From NCBI GenBank assembly GCA_947176285.1, contig CAMWQF010000006.1:1-27775 (forward strand): 27,775 bases of DNA. Direction: 5' to 3'. Below the pieces are notes generated by a model. It searched no databases, had not been told where the DNA came from, and saw only the letters and a program-made list of their open reading frames with translations. Positions 17,816 to 26,103 of this stretch are shown one piece after another (the stretch's first letter is position 1; every line of letters starts with the position of its first letter). This DNA comes from an uncultured Porphyromonadaceae bacterium (GTDB lineage: Bacteria > Bacteroidota > Bacteroidia > Bacteroidales > Muribaculaceae). Both the position numbers and the translations under genes were made by a program.

Positions 17816-20800
17816 TCATAAATTCAGAATCTTGGCTTCCATTTTGAGCAACTGCAGTTTCATCTCTTCCAATTCCTGCTCGAGAGACTTTATCTTTTGA
17901 TCCTGGATTTGAACCATTTTGATGAGTTTTGGAACGAAAGTTGAATAATCAATGGATGCTGGCCTTTTATCTTCTTCCCAATCTTCTGTTGTTACATGAA
18001 AAGGATCCACATCGATAACTTCTTCAGCTATTAAGCCCTCGCAATCTTTCTTTCCGCCGTATTCTTCTTTGTAGTCGAAAGTAACAACTCGAAGCTGCAA
18101 GATTTTCAAAGCTTCTTCTTCGGTCATATTAAGAACATTTTCTTTAAATCTGATGGATGATGAAACGTTAAAAGCGGAGGCAGATATTGGTTTATAGGCG
18201 GTGCCCCACTTTACTTCAAGTCCATATTCAGCGCAAAGATCCAATAGATTCACCCCGTAAGTCGAAGATCTATACGAAGCTGTTATCGTGATCGCTTTCC
18301 AACCGGCTTTTTTTCCGCAGTCGATTCCAACCGACAAATACCTTCCGTTATAAGCACTCATTACGTTAAAACATTCTTGTACACTGGAATCCGAAAGACT
18401 ATCAGTTCCATTTCTATCCGTAGCCATTCCTTTCAAAGCGGTCAAAGCTTTTGACGGCCAAGAAAAAACTCCGGAATTATATATGCTCGATTTATTTGCA
18501 AAGCCATCTGGATTACCCATTACCAACGCTGAATCATCACTAGCAGGGCTATCGTTCATGATTACAAAACCTTCCCCAGTAGTATTGTCAGATCCATAAA
18601 TTATTGACAATCCAGTCCCAGAAGAATTTGTTTGGTTATTGCCTTTTATAACGCCAGTCTTCTTTCCAGAACTGTTTTTAAACATTACTTCTTTCACTTC
18701 CAACGGATCCGGAATTTCTGAGCTTCCTCCACCCCCACCACTCGCATTTGGATCCCACAATCGATACCAAGGTCTCCAGGTAACAGAATTATTCCCGTTG
18801 CCAGCACGAATCCAAAGTCCTGTTATGAGATTTGAATCAGCTGCTGCGAAGCCATCAGTTACATAAATTTGAACGCATCTTTTTTCCCCAGTATCAGAAT
18901 TCATATCCTGAGCTGTGAAGAGAACAACTAATGTTCCAAAAGGATATGCTCCGACTGGGGCATGATACGCTTCGGTCATGGTGCAATTTTGAATCTTGTA
19001 AACTCCCGAATCGACCAACGTATTCCAATCCAGATTTCCAGTAGTGTTACCGTTATGAGTTTTGTAAAGCAAAGCGGGCACTAATCCCCCAACCATATCC
19101 GAATCAGCTGCCGGATTCAGGACTTTACTCATGGTCGGGTAGGTGATGTTGCCGGTGGGTTTTGGTTTACCAGATGAATTTTTTGGCCAATTGACAAACC
19201 ACCAGAAATTCTGATATACATCCCCATCTCCCCCGGAACCGTCCTGAAGAGCTTTCACCTGAACCCCGGTCCAAGGACGACTTTGCTTTGCCCATATGGT
19301 CACTTTAACAGTGGTCGCTGTTGACGTTTTGACAGCCAGGAAATCCTCCGTCGGGTTTATGGTTTGATCAACTCCTTCTGAAGAAGAGAATAATCTCCAG
19401 GTTAATTCCAAATGCGAGAGATCAGTGGCAGAAGCGGACCGACAATTACACTCCAGAATACCAAGCCATTTTTTAGACTTGTTATTATAAGGAAGTGTGA
19501 ATAAGAGAACAATATTCCGCACATGTCCACCAGTGTCAAAAGATGTTTCAGCTATCTCATACCAAACTTTCTCAGTATCCACTATGTTGGCATTTGTACC
19601 GTAAATCATCATGAATCCCTTACTCACAGAGGCCCAAGAATTCCAATTTCCAGCATTTTTTCGCCTGGTCAACAAATCCGGAGGTCGATAAGCGCTCTGA
19701 TTTTCCGGGATTCCAATTTGAACGCCGTAATTCTTGTCGGATCCTTGCATATTCATGATGTAATTGTATGTGCCAGAATAAGGCGTGTTGGTAGACGTGT
19801 TAGTAAGCTCTTCAATGCTGAATCGATTCATCTCCAAAAGATCGTTTGCGTCTTTGGTGTTGCGGTTGACTTTATTTTTTGTTATTGGAAAACCATCCGA
19901 AGCAAATGCGTGCCAATCCAGCCAGGTAAGTTGATCTACTGATCCGCCGTTTGCAATTCTCACCCACATTCTATACAACAAAGGCTGATGGGGAATATAT
20001 AACTGGACGATTCGGATGGACCCTGGATGCTCCGTATATATACAGAAAATGATTCCATAAGAATACTCTCCGACTGGAGCATTATGTCCCTTGTCCATAG
20101 TCGCAGATTGAACTTTATAGCTTCCGTTCTTTATCAATGTATTCCAATCCGTATCAGCCCCAACCAAAGGCGTTCCATCTGTTCTGGGATCATGCTCTGC
20201 AAACATGGCAGGATGTTGACTCGGGTTCATCAAATACGCATAAGAAGCATCTTTTATCCAACGGTTTGTTTGAGCGGTGGGTAATGGTTGAGCGTTATCG
20301 GTATCAATAGCATCGACGAACTCAAATATTCTAACATTTTCTTTGCTGGTGGAGTAATTTAACCGATCGCAATTTGACAATATGCTGACTTTTACAACCT
20401 GATATCCCATGGAACATTTACCCCATATGGAAGCTGTTGCTGCTCCTGTGTTGTTTGGTCGATCCACAATTACTTTGAACTCAGGCTCGCCGGAACCAAG
20501 GGGGACTTTGCTCTGAACTAACCAGAAAACATCTATCAGACTGTCCTGGATGTAATTACTGTTACCAACGGCCTGAGTTCGAACTGCACATTTCAGGATT
20601 CCAGCAATGTTGCCATTATTTGCATAAAGCAATTCCACCAAAAGAGTTGCATTTACATCCAAATAGTTTTTATCCAGAGTAACCGTGGCTATTTTGAACC
20701 AGAAATTTGTAATGTTGTTTACTGGGGTATTGGGAAAACCAAAAATAATACTCTCCAACCCCTTAAACCCGGTACCAATGATCTTCTTTCCGGAGGCATC

Positions 20801-20902
20801 ATGAGCTATAACACCGTTCAACATGTCTTCCGGGGTTACTGTATCATTCGTAAGATCGATCAAGGTTTTATCCCCAACCACTACTTTATTTACTTCAGAC
20901 AT
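17816..20902 (-). CDS. Tail fibre with repeated modules and Peptidase_S74 chaperone (1028 aa)
   Basis: The likely receptor-binding fibre. Residues 1-50 carry VVVGDKTLIDLTNDTVTP, shared with the 192-residue protein and probably the virion anchor. Two copies of a beta module (about 51-215 and 434-580) alternate with three knob-like modules (about 225-345, 365-430 and 590-717) having DWNTLI-NGSYKVQ, APVG-Y-YG and W.R..NG-type motifs, like pyocin knob domains. A Gly linker (about 722) leads to a C-terminal head. The S74 domain begins near 917 with SSIRFKENV, whose Ser and Lys form the self-cleavage dyad, and ends in a coiled coil. The ATG at 20902 follows AGAAAGGATATAAAA; a 16-residue extension to 20950 overlaps the upstream gene. 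Confidence 0.9.
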   Translation of the reverse strand: MSEVNKVVVGDKTLIDLTNDTVTPEDMLNGVIAHDASGKKIIGTGFKGLESIIFGFPNTPVNNITNFWFKIATVTLDKNYLDVNATLLVELLYANNGNIAGILKCAVRTQAVGNSNYIQDSLIDVFWLVQSKVPLGSGEPEFKVIVDRPNNTGAATASIWGKCSMGYQVVKVSILSNCDRLNYSTSKENVRIFEFVDAIDTDNAQPLPTAQTNRWIKDASYAYLMNPSQHPAMFAEHDPRTDGTPLVGADTDWNTLIKNGSYKVQSATMDKGHNAPVGEYSYGIIFCIYTEHPGSIRIVQLYIPHQPLLYRMWVRIANGGSVDQLTWLDWHAFASDGFPITKNKVNRNTKDANDLLEMNRFSIEELTNTSTNTPYSGTYNYIMNMQGSDKNYGVQIGIPENQSAYRPPDLLTRRKNAGNWNSWASVSKGFMMIYGTNANIVDTEKVWYEIAETSFDTGGHVRNIVLLFTLPYNNKSKKWLGILECNCRSASATDLSHLELTWRLFSSSEGVDQTINPTEDFLAVKTSTATTVKVTIWAKQSRPWTGVQVKALQDGSGGDGDVYQNFWWFVNWPKNSSGKPKPTGNITYPTMSKVLNPAADSDMVGGLVPALLYKTHNGNTTGNLDWNTLVDSGVYKIQNCTMTEAYHAPVGAYPFGTLVVLFTAQDMNSDTGEKRCVQIYVTDGFAAADSNLITGLWIRAGNGNNSVTWRPWYRLWDPNASGGGGGSSEIPDPLEVKEVMFKNSSGKKTGVIKGNNQTNSSGTGLSIIYGSDNTTGEGFVIMNDSPASDDSALVMGNPDGFANKSSIYNSGVFSWPSKALTALKGMATDRNGTDSLSDSSVQECFNVMSAYNGRYLSVGIDCGKKAGWKAITITASYRSSTYGVNLLDLCAEYGLEVKWGTAYKPISASAFNVSSSIRFKENVLNMTEEEALKILQLRVVTFDYKEEYGGKKDCEGLIAEEVIDVDPFHVTTEDWEEDKRPASIDYSTFVPKLIKMVQIQDQKIKSLEQELEEMKLQLLKMEAKILNL

Positions 20903-20915
20903 TTTTATATCCTTT

Positions 20916-21149
20916 CTATTTACTAGAGGAAAGTCTCTTTTCTTCCTCATCTTTAGCTTCCCGCCATTCTTTGTTTGCTTTATTGGACCATCGGAAAGAA
21001 TAGTCAGAACTCATGCGATACATACTGGGGGTCATTTCCACCTTGGAAGTTTTTTCGACCATAGATTTATTCTGATTGAACACAAGAATCGGGTCAATTC
21101 CTTGAGCTGGGATGTGATCGTAGCCTCCAACTTGAGCTTCGTCGACCAT
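20916..21149 (-). CDS. Hypothetical protein (77 aa)
   Basis: A short protein with a polar N-terminal half (VDEAQVGGYDHIPAQGIDPI) and a charged helical C-terminus (WSNKANKEWREAKDEEEKRL). It sits 13 bases upstream of the fibre start and just downstream of the 246-residue gene, with GGGGGTATAATGCC ahead of its ATG. Possibly a small virion or assembly protein; not recognised. Confidence 0.68.
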   Translation of the reverse strand: MVDEAQVGGYDHIPAQGIDPILVFNQNKSMVEKTSKVEMTPSMYRMSSDYSFRWSNKANKEWREAKDEEEKRLSSSK

Positions 21150-21153
21150 GGCA

Positions 21154-21894
21154 TTATACCCCCATATCCGAGAGTTTATTCACAACAATATTCTTCACGC
21201 GATCTGATACACCAACCGCCCAAGCTTTATTATAAAATAGCTCAAGGTCTGTTTTATGGGGAACAGAGTCATAGTATTCATCCATGTATATATCCGCATA
21301 CTCTCTAAATACTTTTTTAAAATCCTCACCAGCCTTCTTTGCATCGTCTTCGATTTTGACTTTGTTTCTTTTACAAAGTGTTATAGCGTAAGCCATGGCT
21401 GCAAATTCCAATGGAACCGATTCTTTAAAAACTTCAGCGACTGTCTGTCTGCTTGGAATTTTCAAATCCTCGGTTAATTTATAACTCTTTTCTTCAAACT
21501 GTCTTATCTTTTTTTCGTTTTCTTCATATTCTCTGGGCTTCAGTCTCATTCCTCTAAAATCCATGAGTTGAGTAAGATATTGGCCTGCCATGAGGTTGCG
21601 ATCCGTATATGTATATGTTACATAAGTCGGAGCGTCTCGCCCTTTTTCCGTTTTTAGCGTTACTCGATACACTTTGGTTCCTTTTGGTATTATTCGCTCT
21701 TTTGTGTACCAATCCGGACGTTTACCGGTTTTGGAAGCTATTTTATACGCTTTCTTCCCCTGTTTGCTTTTCGGCGTTTCCAATCTCTGATATGGCCTAT
21801 CACCAGAACCCCATTTATACCGGCCGGATCTTTCCTTGATTCCAAAATGCTTTAATTCGGTAGGAGTTTTTCGAACAATTGCTAAATATTGCAT
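21154..21894 (-). CDS. Phage protein with GIKxRSGRYxWGSG motif (246 aa), possible ART-like fold
   Basis: Residues 14-36 hold HFGIKERSGRYKWGSGDRP, a version of the H-G-IKG-x-x-WG-RRYQ motif found near the N-terminus of several clostridial phage proteins. Residues 65-100 (IIPKGTKVYRVTL, then TYVTYTYTDRN) recall the R and S-T strands of ADP-ribosyltransferases, but no clear catalytic Glu is visible, so this is only a possibility. The C-terminal half is helical and charged. Start follows GGGGAGGGATCAAA. It is probably a structural or virion-carried protein, given its position among tail genes. Confidence 0.65.
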   Translation of the reverse strand: MQYLAIVRKTPTELKHFGIKERSGRYKWGSGDRPYQRLETPKSKQGKKAYKIASKTGKRPDWYTKERIIPKGTKVYRVTLKTEKGRDAPTYVTYTYTDRNLMAGQYLTQLMDFRGMRLKPREYEENEKKIRQFEEKSYKLTEDLKIPSRQTVAEVFKESVPLEFAAMAYAITLCKRNKVKIEDDAKKAGEDFKKVFREYADIYMDEYYDSVPHKTDLELFYNKAWAVGVSDRVKNIVVNKLSDMGV

Positions 21895-21915
21895 TTTGAT
21901 CCCTCCCCCTCATAT

Positions 21916-22494
21916 TTACCCGATCGTCACAGTAATTCCACCGGCGGCGTTTTCTTCCTCTTTGTATGGAACTTTATTCACCGTCACCTGAGATAAATAA
22001 TCATAAGTAGGATCCGCTGTAACGACTACATTTTGATCCAAGCTCGGCGTTACCGTTTTGACCTGGGCCTTGATGTCTGAAGCAGGCCGAAGACTCCCGG
22101 TTACACCCAGTATCACGATACCCTGTTTGATATTTTGAGCAATGATCTTTGCCTGCTCATCCTCCGATATTTTGACCTTACCAGTTCCATCGCTAAATCC
22201 AAGAGGGATTGTATAGACTCCGGCTTTTGTGGTAATGTCATAATTCACACTTCCTCTATTTGGCATAGTACCGATAACTTTTTCACCGTTGATATAAGCG
22301 GTTTTGCCAAAGAGAATTTCTCCTTCTTTTGCTGTTGCATCACTGGTGTCAGAGTCAAAAGTACAAGAACCAGTTATGGGAGCCCCGGACCGGTCATGAG
22401 CTGTATAACCCATGAGTATCTTTGCAGGCTCTATCGTATCGGCGGTTAAATCAATCAAAGTTTTACCACCATAAACAATTTTGTTATAAGCCAT
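21916..22494 (-). CDS. Tail/baseplate protein sharing the fibre anchor domain (192 aa)
   Basis: Residues 1-42 (NKIVYGGKTLIDLTADTIEP, then GYTAHDRSGAPITGSC) match the N-terminus of the 1028-residue fibre closely. The rest is a beta-rich domain (DATAKEGEILFGKTAYINGE, ITTKAGVYTIPLGFSDGTGK) ending with another beta segment (PYKEEENAAGGITVTIG). This suggests a short fibre or adaptor using the same attachment site as the long fibre. Start follows GGAGGAGGATCAAA. Confidence 0.8.
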   Translation of the reverse strand: MAYNKIVYGGKTLIDLTADTIEPAKILMGYTAHDRSGAPITGSCTFDSDTSDATAKEGEILFGKTAYINGEKVIGTMPNRGSVNYDITTKAGVYTIPLGFSDGTGKVKISEDEQAKIIAQNIKQGIVILGVTGSLRPASDIKAQVKTVTPSLDQNVVVTADPTYDYLSQVTVNKVPYKEEENAAGGITVTIG

Positions 22495-22510
22495 TTTGAT
22501 CCTCCTCCAA

Positions 22511-22819
22511 TTATCTTATGATACGAGCTTCGTTCGGTCGTTGAGCGTTCCCAATAAACTCATACGTTTCCTTGGGCAAATCAATGAACATGAAGGCGTA
22601 TCCATGCTCTGTCTCCTCAACCTTATCGACCAGAACCAATCGATGATCATACCATTCTTCGTATCCGTCATACTTGATCGTAACTTCTCCGAGATGCCCC
22701 CTGAGATCGGCCAGGATCAAATCTTTTTTGGAGTAGAATTTTAAGGTTCCGTCTTCTCTCAGAAGGTCTCCAATTTCTTTTCCGTTATCTAATTGTATGG
22801 TTGCTTTTTTCAATTCCAT
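22511..22819 (-). CDS. Hypothetical tail-region protein (102 aa)
   Basis: A beta-rich sequence (KKATIQLDNGKEIGDLLRED, VTIKYDGYEEWYDHRLVLVD) with a short C-terminal helix. There is no recognised domain. Start follows GGAGGGATCAAA. Its setting between baseplate genes suggests a small structural or assembly role. Confidence 0.7.
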   Translation of the reverse strand: MELKKATIQLDNGKEIGDLLREDGTLKFYSKKDLILADLRGHLGEVTIKYDGYEEWYDHRLVLVDKVEETEHGYAFMFIDLPKETYEFIGNAQRPNEARIIR

Positions 22820-22831
22820 TTTGATCCCTCC

Positions 22832-23023
22832 TTACAGCTCTTCCAATACTATATAACAACCGGTTCCAAAGTCATTGTCCACTTCTAAAAACGTTACCTC
22901 ACATCCCCCAGTTCCTCCGCCGGAAGATAATCTCCCATTTAAAGAGTCGATTTGCGATAATTCTCCTCCAAGTGTTGGCTCCGGTATCAGTCTTCCAACC
23001 GTAGGATATTGTATTACATCCAT
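22832..23023 (-). CDS. Hypothetical baseplate-region protein (63 aa)
   Basis: Residues 10-37 contain a repeat-like LIPEPTLGGELSQIDSLNGR pattern, a Gly-rich linker GGGTGG, then a short beta segment. Its ATG overlaps the upstream TAA (TAATG), with GGAGGAGG just before. Unrecognised; likely a minor tail component by context. Confidence 0.66.
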   Translation of the reverse strand: MDVIQYPTVGRLIPEPTLGGELSQIDSLNGRLSSGGGTGGCEVTFLEVDNDFGTGCYIVLEEL

Positions 23024-23355
23024 TATTCAACCTCCTCCGTAAGCTTCAGAACACTCTTCGTGATAAAAGTATCTACGTCACCGTTCGCTTTGGTGATCTG
23101 TATGTCGTACCAATACTCTCCGAAATCCAAAGGTTTTGTATCGGCTGGCGTTATAACCAATTGCATGGTACTAATTGGTATTTCTATGAGTATCAAAGGA
23201 GATGTATCAGATATTTTCTTCTTTGCTGCAAATCTAATTTGATCACCTTCTTTTGGCGTATAGAGACTTCCATCTGGATGCCGTATTTCAACTTGCGCTT
23301 TGAACGTATCGCCTCTGGTAAGAGTGATTGCGTTCTGTTTGATACTATAACTCAT
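23023..23355 (-). CDS. Baseplate-type protein, BppU N-terminal-like (110 aa)
   Basis: A compact beta-sandwich pattern: QNAITLTRGDTFKAQVEI, DGSLYTPKEGDQIRFAAKKK, IEIPISTMQLVITPADTK, LDFGEYWYDIQITKANGDVD. This matches the small Ig-like phage baseplate family often found as the N-terminal part of BppU. It is translationally coupled to the 63-residue gene. Start follows AGGAGGTGATCAAAA. Probably joins the baseplate to fibres. Confidence 0.75.
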   Translation of the reverse strand: MSYSIKQNAITLTRGDTFKAQVEIRHPDGSLYTPKEGDQIRFAAKKKISDTSPLILIEIPISTMQLVITPADTKPLDFGEYWYDIQITKANGDVDTFITKSVLKLTEEVE

Positions 23356-23383
23356 TTTTGATCACCTCCTATTGCTTTCTTTT

Positions 23384-23968
23384 TCATTGTCCGATTAGTC
23401 TCGTTATTCCGGTATGAATCCAAACGCTGACATCTTCAACTTGTGAGCTTGAAAATCCGGCTTTCATTTCCATTATAATATAATCATCGGAAGAGGTCAA
23501 TATTTCTCTTGTGGCGATTACATCACTTTCTTTACTTATCCAATCTTCGTCGTTAGATTGGCAAAAATAAGTCCAATGATCAGTACTCGGTTGATAATAT
23601 CGACAATATCTGGTTCCCTTCCCATTCATATTATGGGTTATTTCTCCATCTAGATAGACCTTATGATATGTTTTCGTATCTATTTGGAGGCGAACTTCTA
23701 ACTGACAATCTTCACCTTTTGTGTGACCATCACATCCGTATATGTCATAACCTTTTTCTGGGTTATAACCTGCCGTGTGTAATCCTTCGTAATTTCGATA
23801 GGCACTTGTAACCCTCTTCCCAGGCATCCAACCGGTTTCTTCCCCTATAAAGATCCAAGGAGGGGGACCGCTGGAGAACACTTGTACGTTTCCGACATAG
23901 CCTTCTCCAATTCCAACACCTCCAATTGATAATTCCGAATTTTCAGTTCTTCCAAAATAAATAGGCAT
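23384..23968 (-). CDS. Virion protein with beta-rich C-terminal domain (194 aa)
   Basis: The N-terminal MPIYFGRTENSELSIGGVGI followed by GNVQVFSSG is typical of a class of phage tail proteins that begin with paired GN/GST-I-Y strands. The rest (about 45-190) contains aromatic, beta-rich sequence (WIFIGEETGWMPG, YCRYYQPSTDHWTYFCQ) that resembles a carbohydrate-binding module by eye. Start follows AGGAGGATTAAA. Likely a minor tail or receptor-contact protein. Confidence 0.7.
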   Translation of the reverse strand: MPIYFGRTENSELSIGGVGIGEGYVGNVQVFSSGPPPWIFIGEETGWMPGKRVTSAYRNYEGLHTAGYNPEKGYDIYGCDGHTKGEDCQLEVRLQIDTKTYHKVYLDGEITHNMNGKGTRYCRYYQPSTDHWTYFCQSNDEDWISKESDVIATREILTSSDDYIIMEMKAGFSSSQVEDVSVWIHTGITRLIGQ

Positions 23969-23979
23969 TTTAATCCTCC

Positions 23980-24984
23980 TTATTCCGGTATTAAATATAG
24001 CGTGTCCGGGTGAGATGCTGCGTCAGCCGGCAAACTCGACACAAACACAATATTACGTATGTTTGTAGATTTCACAACACTGTTATCCAGAGCATTAAGA
24101 GCCGTTGTCAATCCGCTGACGGAAGTCTCAAGATTGTTGATCTGAGTGCTATGAGTGGACAACGTGTTTCCATGGTTGGTTATCAAAAGACCCTGATAAG
24201 TCTGAGTTGTTTCGACATCCCCCAGCCGAGTCTCGTGATTAACAATGGCTTGATTTTGCGTTAGGGCTGTATTTTGAATATTCTGGATATCCTGATTGAT
24301 CTGAACAATTTCCGTATTCTGACCAGTACTTTCTTTTTCCAAACCAAGGATCCTAACAGCAAGATTACTGGCAACCTCCCCGTCCAGTATATCATGCAGC
24401 TCTTTTGTCCATTCTGTATATTCTTTTACAACTCCCGCCGACCAATCAGTCCACTGAGCACCCCACTGAGCTACCAACGAATCGATGTTTATGGTCTCCA
24501 AAATTCCGGTAACGAATGGAGTGGATGAAGTTCCAACCATGTTTGTAATATTTGCCTGACGAATTTCGGTAACATTCTCGCCTACGTTAATAAACGCCAG
24601 AGGATACTGATGAACATTCTCCGTGTTTACCATGACCGGTCTTTGCGGATTTGTAGTACTGGGGGTTCCCTTTACTACTTTTATGTCATTTATCCGAGTA
24701 TTCCCATTCACCTCAAGAACAATGGCATCTATCCGTTTCATGATTATCTCGGATGGGGGAATCATCAGCAATAACGGTGAATCGTTCAACGTCCAGGAGT
24801 GATCGAACCAAGTTCGACCAGTGCCAACGGTTATGGTCATCCGATTATTTGCCGTTACCTGAAGATGTGACCCGATAGACATGAAAACACCGTCTCTAAT
24901 GATTCCATCAAATATACTGGAAATCTGAATAGCATCATAAAGACGGTCATGATCCTTCGAATTGTAAAAACCGTAAGTTAGCAT
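23980..24984 (-). CDS. Baseplate/receptor-binding protein with coiled coil (334 aa)
   Basis: Residues 1-170 form the baseplate domain seen in many Firmicutes siphophage receptor-binding proteins (FYNSKDHDRLYDAIQISSIF, GIIRDGVFMSIGSHLQVTAN, TVGTGRTWFDHSWTLNDSP, then I.KRIDAIVLEVNGN). Residues 175-215 are helical; residues 215-310 are a long coiled coil (ILGLEKESTGQNTEIVQINQ and repeats). The C-terminal LPADAASHPDTLYLIPE is a recurrent tail-protein ending. It probably trimerises and carries the downstream proteins. Start follows GAAAGGAGATTAGA. Confidence 0.82.
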   Translation of the reverse strand: MLTYGFYNSKDHDRLYDAIQISSIFDGIIRDGVFMSIGSHLQVTANNRMTITVGTGRTWFDHSWTLNDSPLLLMIPPSEIIMKRIDAIVLEVNGNTRINDIKVVKGTPSTTNPQRPVMVNTENVHQYPLAFINVGENVTEIRQANITNMVGTSSTPFVTGILETINIDSLVAQWGAQWTDWSAGVVKEYTEWTKELHDILDGEVASNLAVRILGLEKESTGQNTEIVQINQDIQNIQNTALTQNQAIVNHETRLGDVETTQTYQGLLITNHGNTLSTHSTQINNLETSVSGLTTALNALDNSVVKSTNIRNIVFVSSLPADAASHPDTLYLIPE

Positions 24985-24985
24985 T

Positions 24986-26098
24986 CTAATCTCCTTTCTC
25001 GTCCATCACAGTGAACGTTGGATAAGCCGAATATCCAGAAAGGTCATAACTTCTTACCATTTCGGTTACTCGAGCTTTGGTTTCGATTCCGTATTCAGTT
25101 ACTACTTGTACAATATCCCCTATGAAATAATCTTTTCCGTATACAAAGTTCTCAGAAGTTGTATCTATGGATGGTTCAATGGCTTTCGTACTTTTATTTT
25201 CAGAAAGTTTTTCCAAGCCACGGTATTCTAATTTCGCATAATACTCCTCGTCCGACATGTTCGTTCCATTTTCCAGCTCAGACTGAATATCTCGAGCATC
25301 GGTGTACAATTCCCTCCTGGACAAACCAGTTTCTGATCCTCCAACAATTAATGTTTTGCGGCTATCCCCAACTTTCAAATCCTCTCCAGCTACTAATGTT
25401 ACCGTCTTAAGCGTTCGATTGGATTTTAAGAGATTACTGCCGTACAAGTTTTCAAATGTAGAGGAAAATTCCACATACGCATTTTTTGTCTGATCATAAC
25501 TCCGGTCAATCCCTTGGTATAACTCGAAAATAAACTGATTTTGATCGTCCAGACGAATCCGAAAACCTAAACCATATAATTGACAAATCTCAACAATTAT
25601 GTCGTAAAGATTATCGCCGGTATACTGCTTTGATATTTTGAGCTTGTCGATCTCTTCGTCGATTGTCTTTTTGTAAACAAATCCCGGAATCTTTCGGTCT
25701 GAGTCATTTGGAGATATAACGTTTTCATTCAAAAGACGATTTATGGCATAATCAACCTTGCTATCCAATCTCGTCTGCTTCCATATTGACCTTCTATCGA
25801 GAATAAACTCCAAAGAAGATCCGGTCAATTTCAGATGAGATCCAGTCGTTTCGTCCTCCGTGAGTTCCATGGTATCGATTATCATTACAGCTTCCGATTC
25901 ACTGAACCAGACATATGTATCTTTTAGTCGATTCAATTGCCCGCTAATAAATTGAACAAGCTCTTTCAAATCTGGACCGTAGGGGGTGTATATCTCGAAA
26001 TCGCCGGCCGTGTCATATCGCTCAGTCCAAATTAAAGATTCGAAACTGTCGAACAAATAGATACTCTTGAATGTATCGTCCATTACGACAAGATCCAT
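24986..26098 (-). CDS. Siphovirus Gp37-like tail hub protein (370 aa)
   Basis: Residues 1-60 (MDLVVMDDTFKSIYLFDSFE, then WTERYDTAGDFEIYTP) and the following strand-rich region (KLTGSSLEFILDRR) match the ReqiPepy6 Gp37-like family, the protein that follows the distal tail protein in many Gram-positive siphophages and forms the baseplate hub. The C-terminal part (DYFIGDIVQVVTEYG, TEMVRSYDLSG) is characteristic. I start at ATG 26098 after GAGGGGGTGTGATTAAA; the GTG at 26107 is less likely. Confidence 0.85.
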   Translation of the reverse strand: MDLVVMDDTFKSIYLFDSFESLIWTERYDTAGDFEIYTPYGPDLKELVQFISGQLNRLKDTYVWFSESEAVMIIDTMELTEDETTGSHLKLTGSSLEFILDRRSIWKQTRLDSKVDYAINRLLNENVISPNDSDRKIPGFVYKKTIDEEIDKLKISKQYTGDNLYDIIVEICQLYGLGFRIRLDDQNQFIFELYQGIDRSYDQTKNAYVEFSSTFENLYGSNLLKSNRTLKTVTLVAGEDLKVGDSRKTLIVGGSETGLSRRELYTDARDIQSELENGTNMSDEEYYAKLEYRGLEKLSENKSTKAIEPSIDTTSENFVYGKDYFIGDIVQVVTEYGIETKARVTEMVRSYDLSGYSAYPTFTVMDEKGD

Positions 26099-26103
26099 TT
26101 TAA

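Noticed and set aside
20903..20950. Longer start of the tail fibre at 20950
   Set aside because: It overlaps the upstream 77-residue gene and has no ribosome site, whereas ATG 20902 has AGAAAGGA at good distance and starts the sequence shared with the 192-residue protein.
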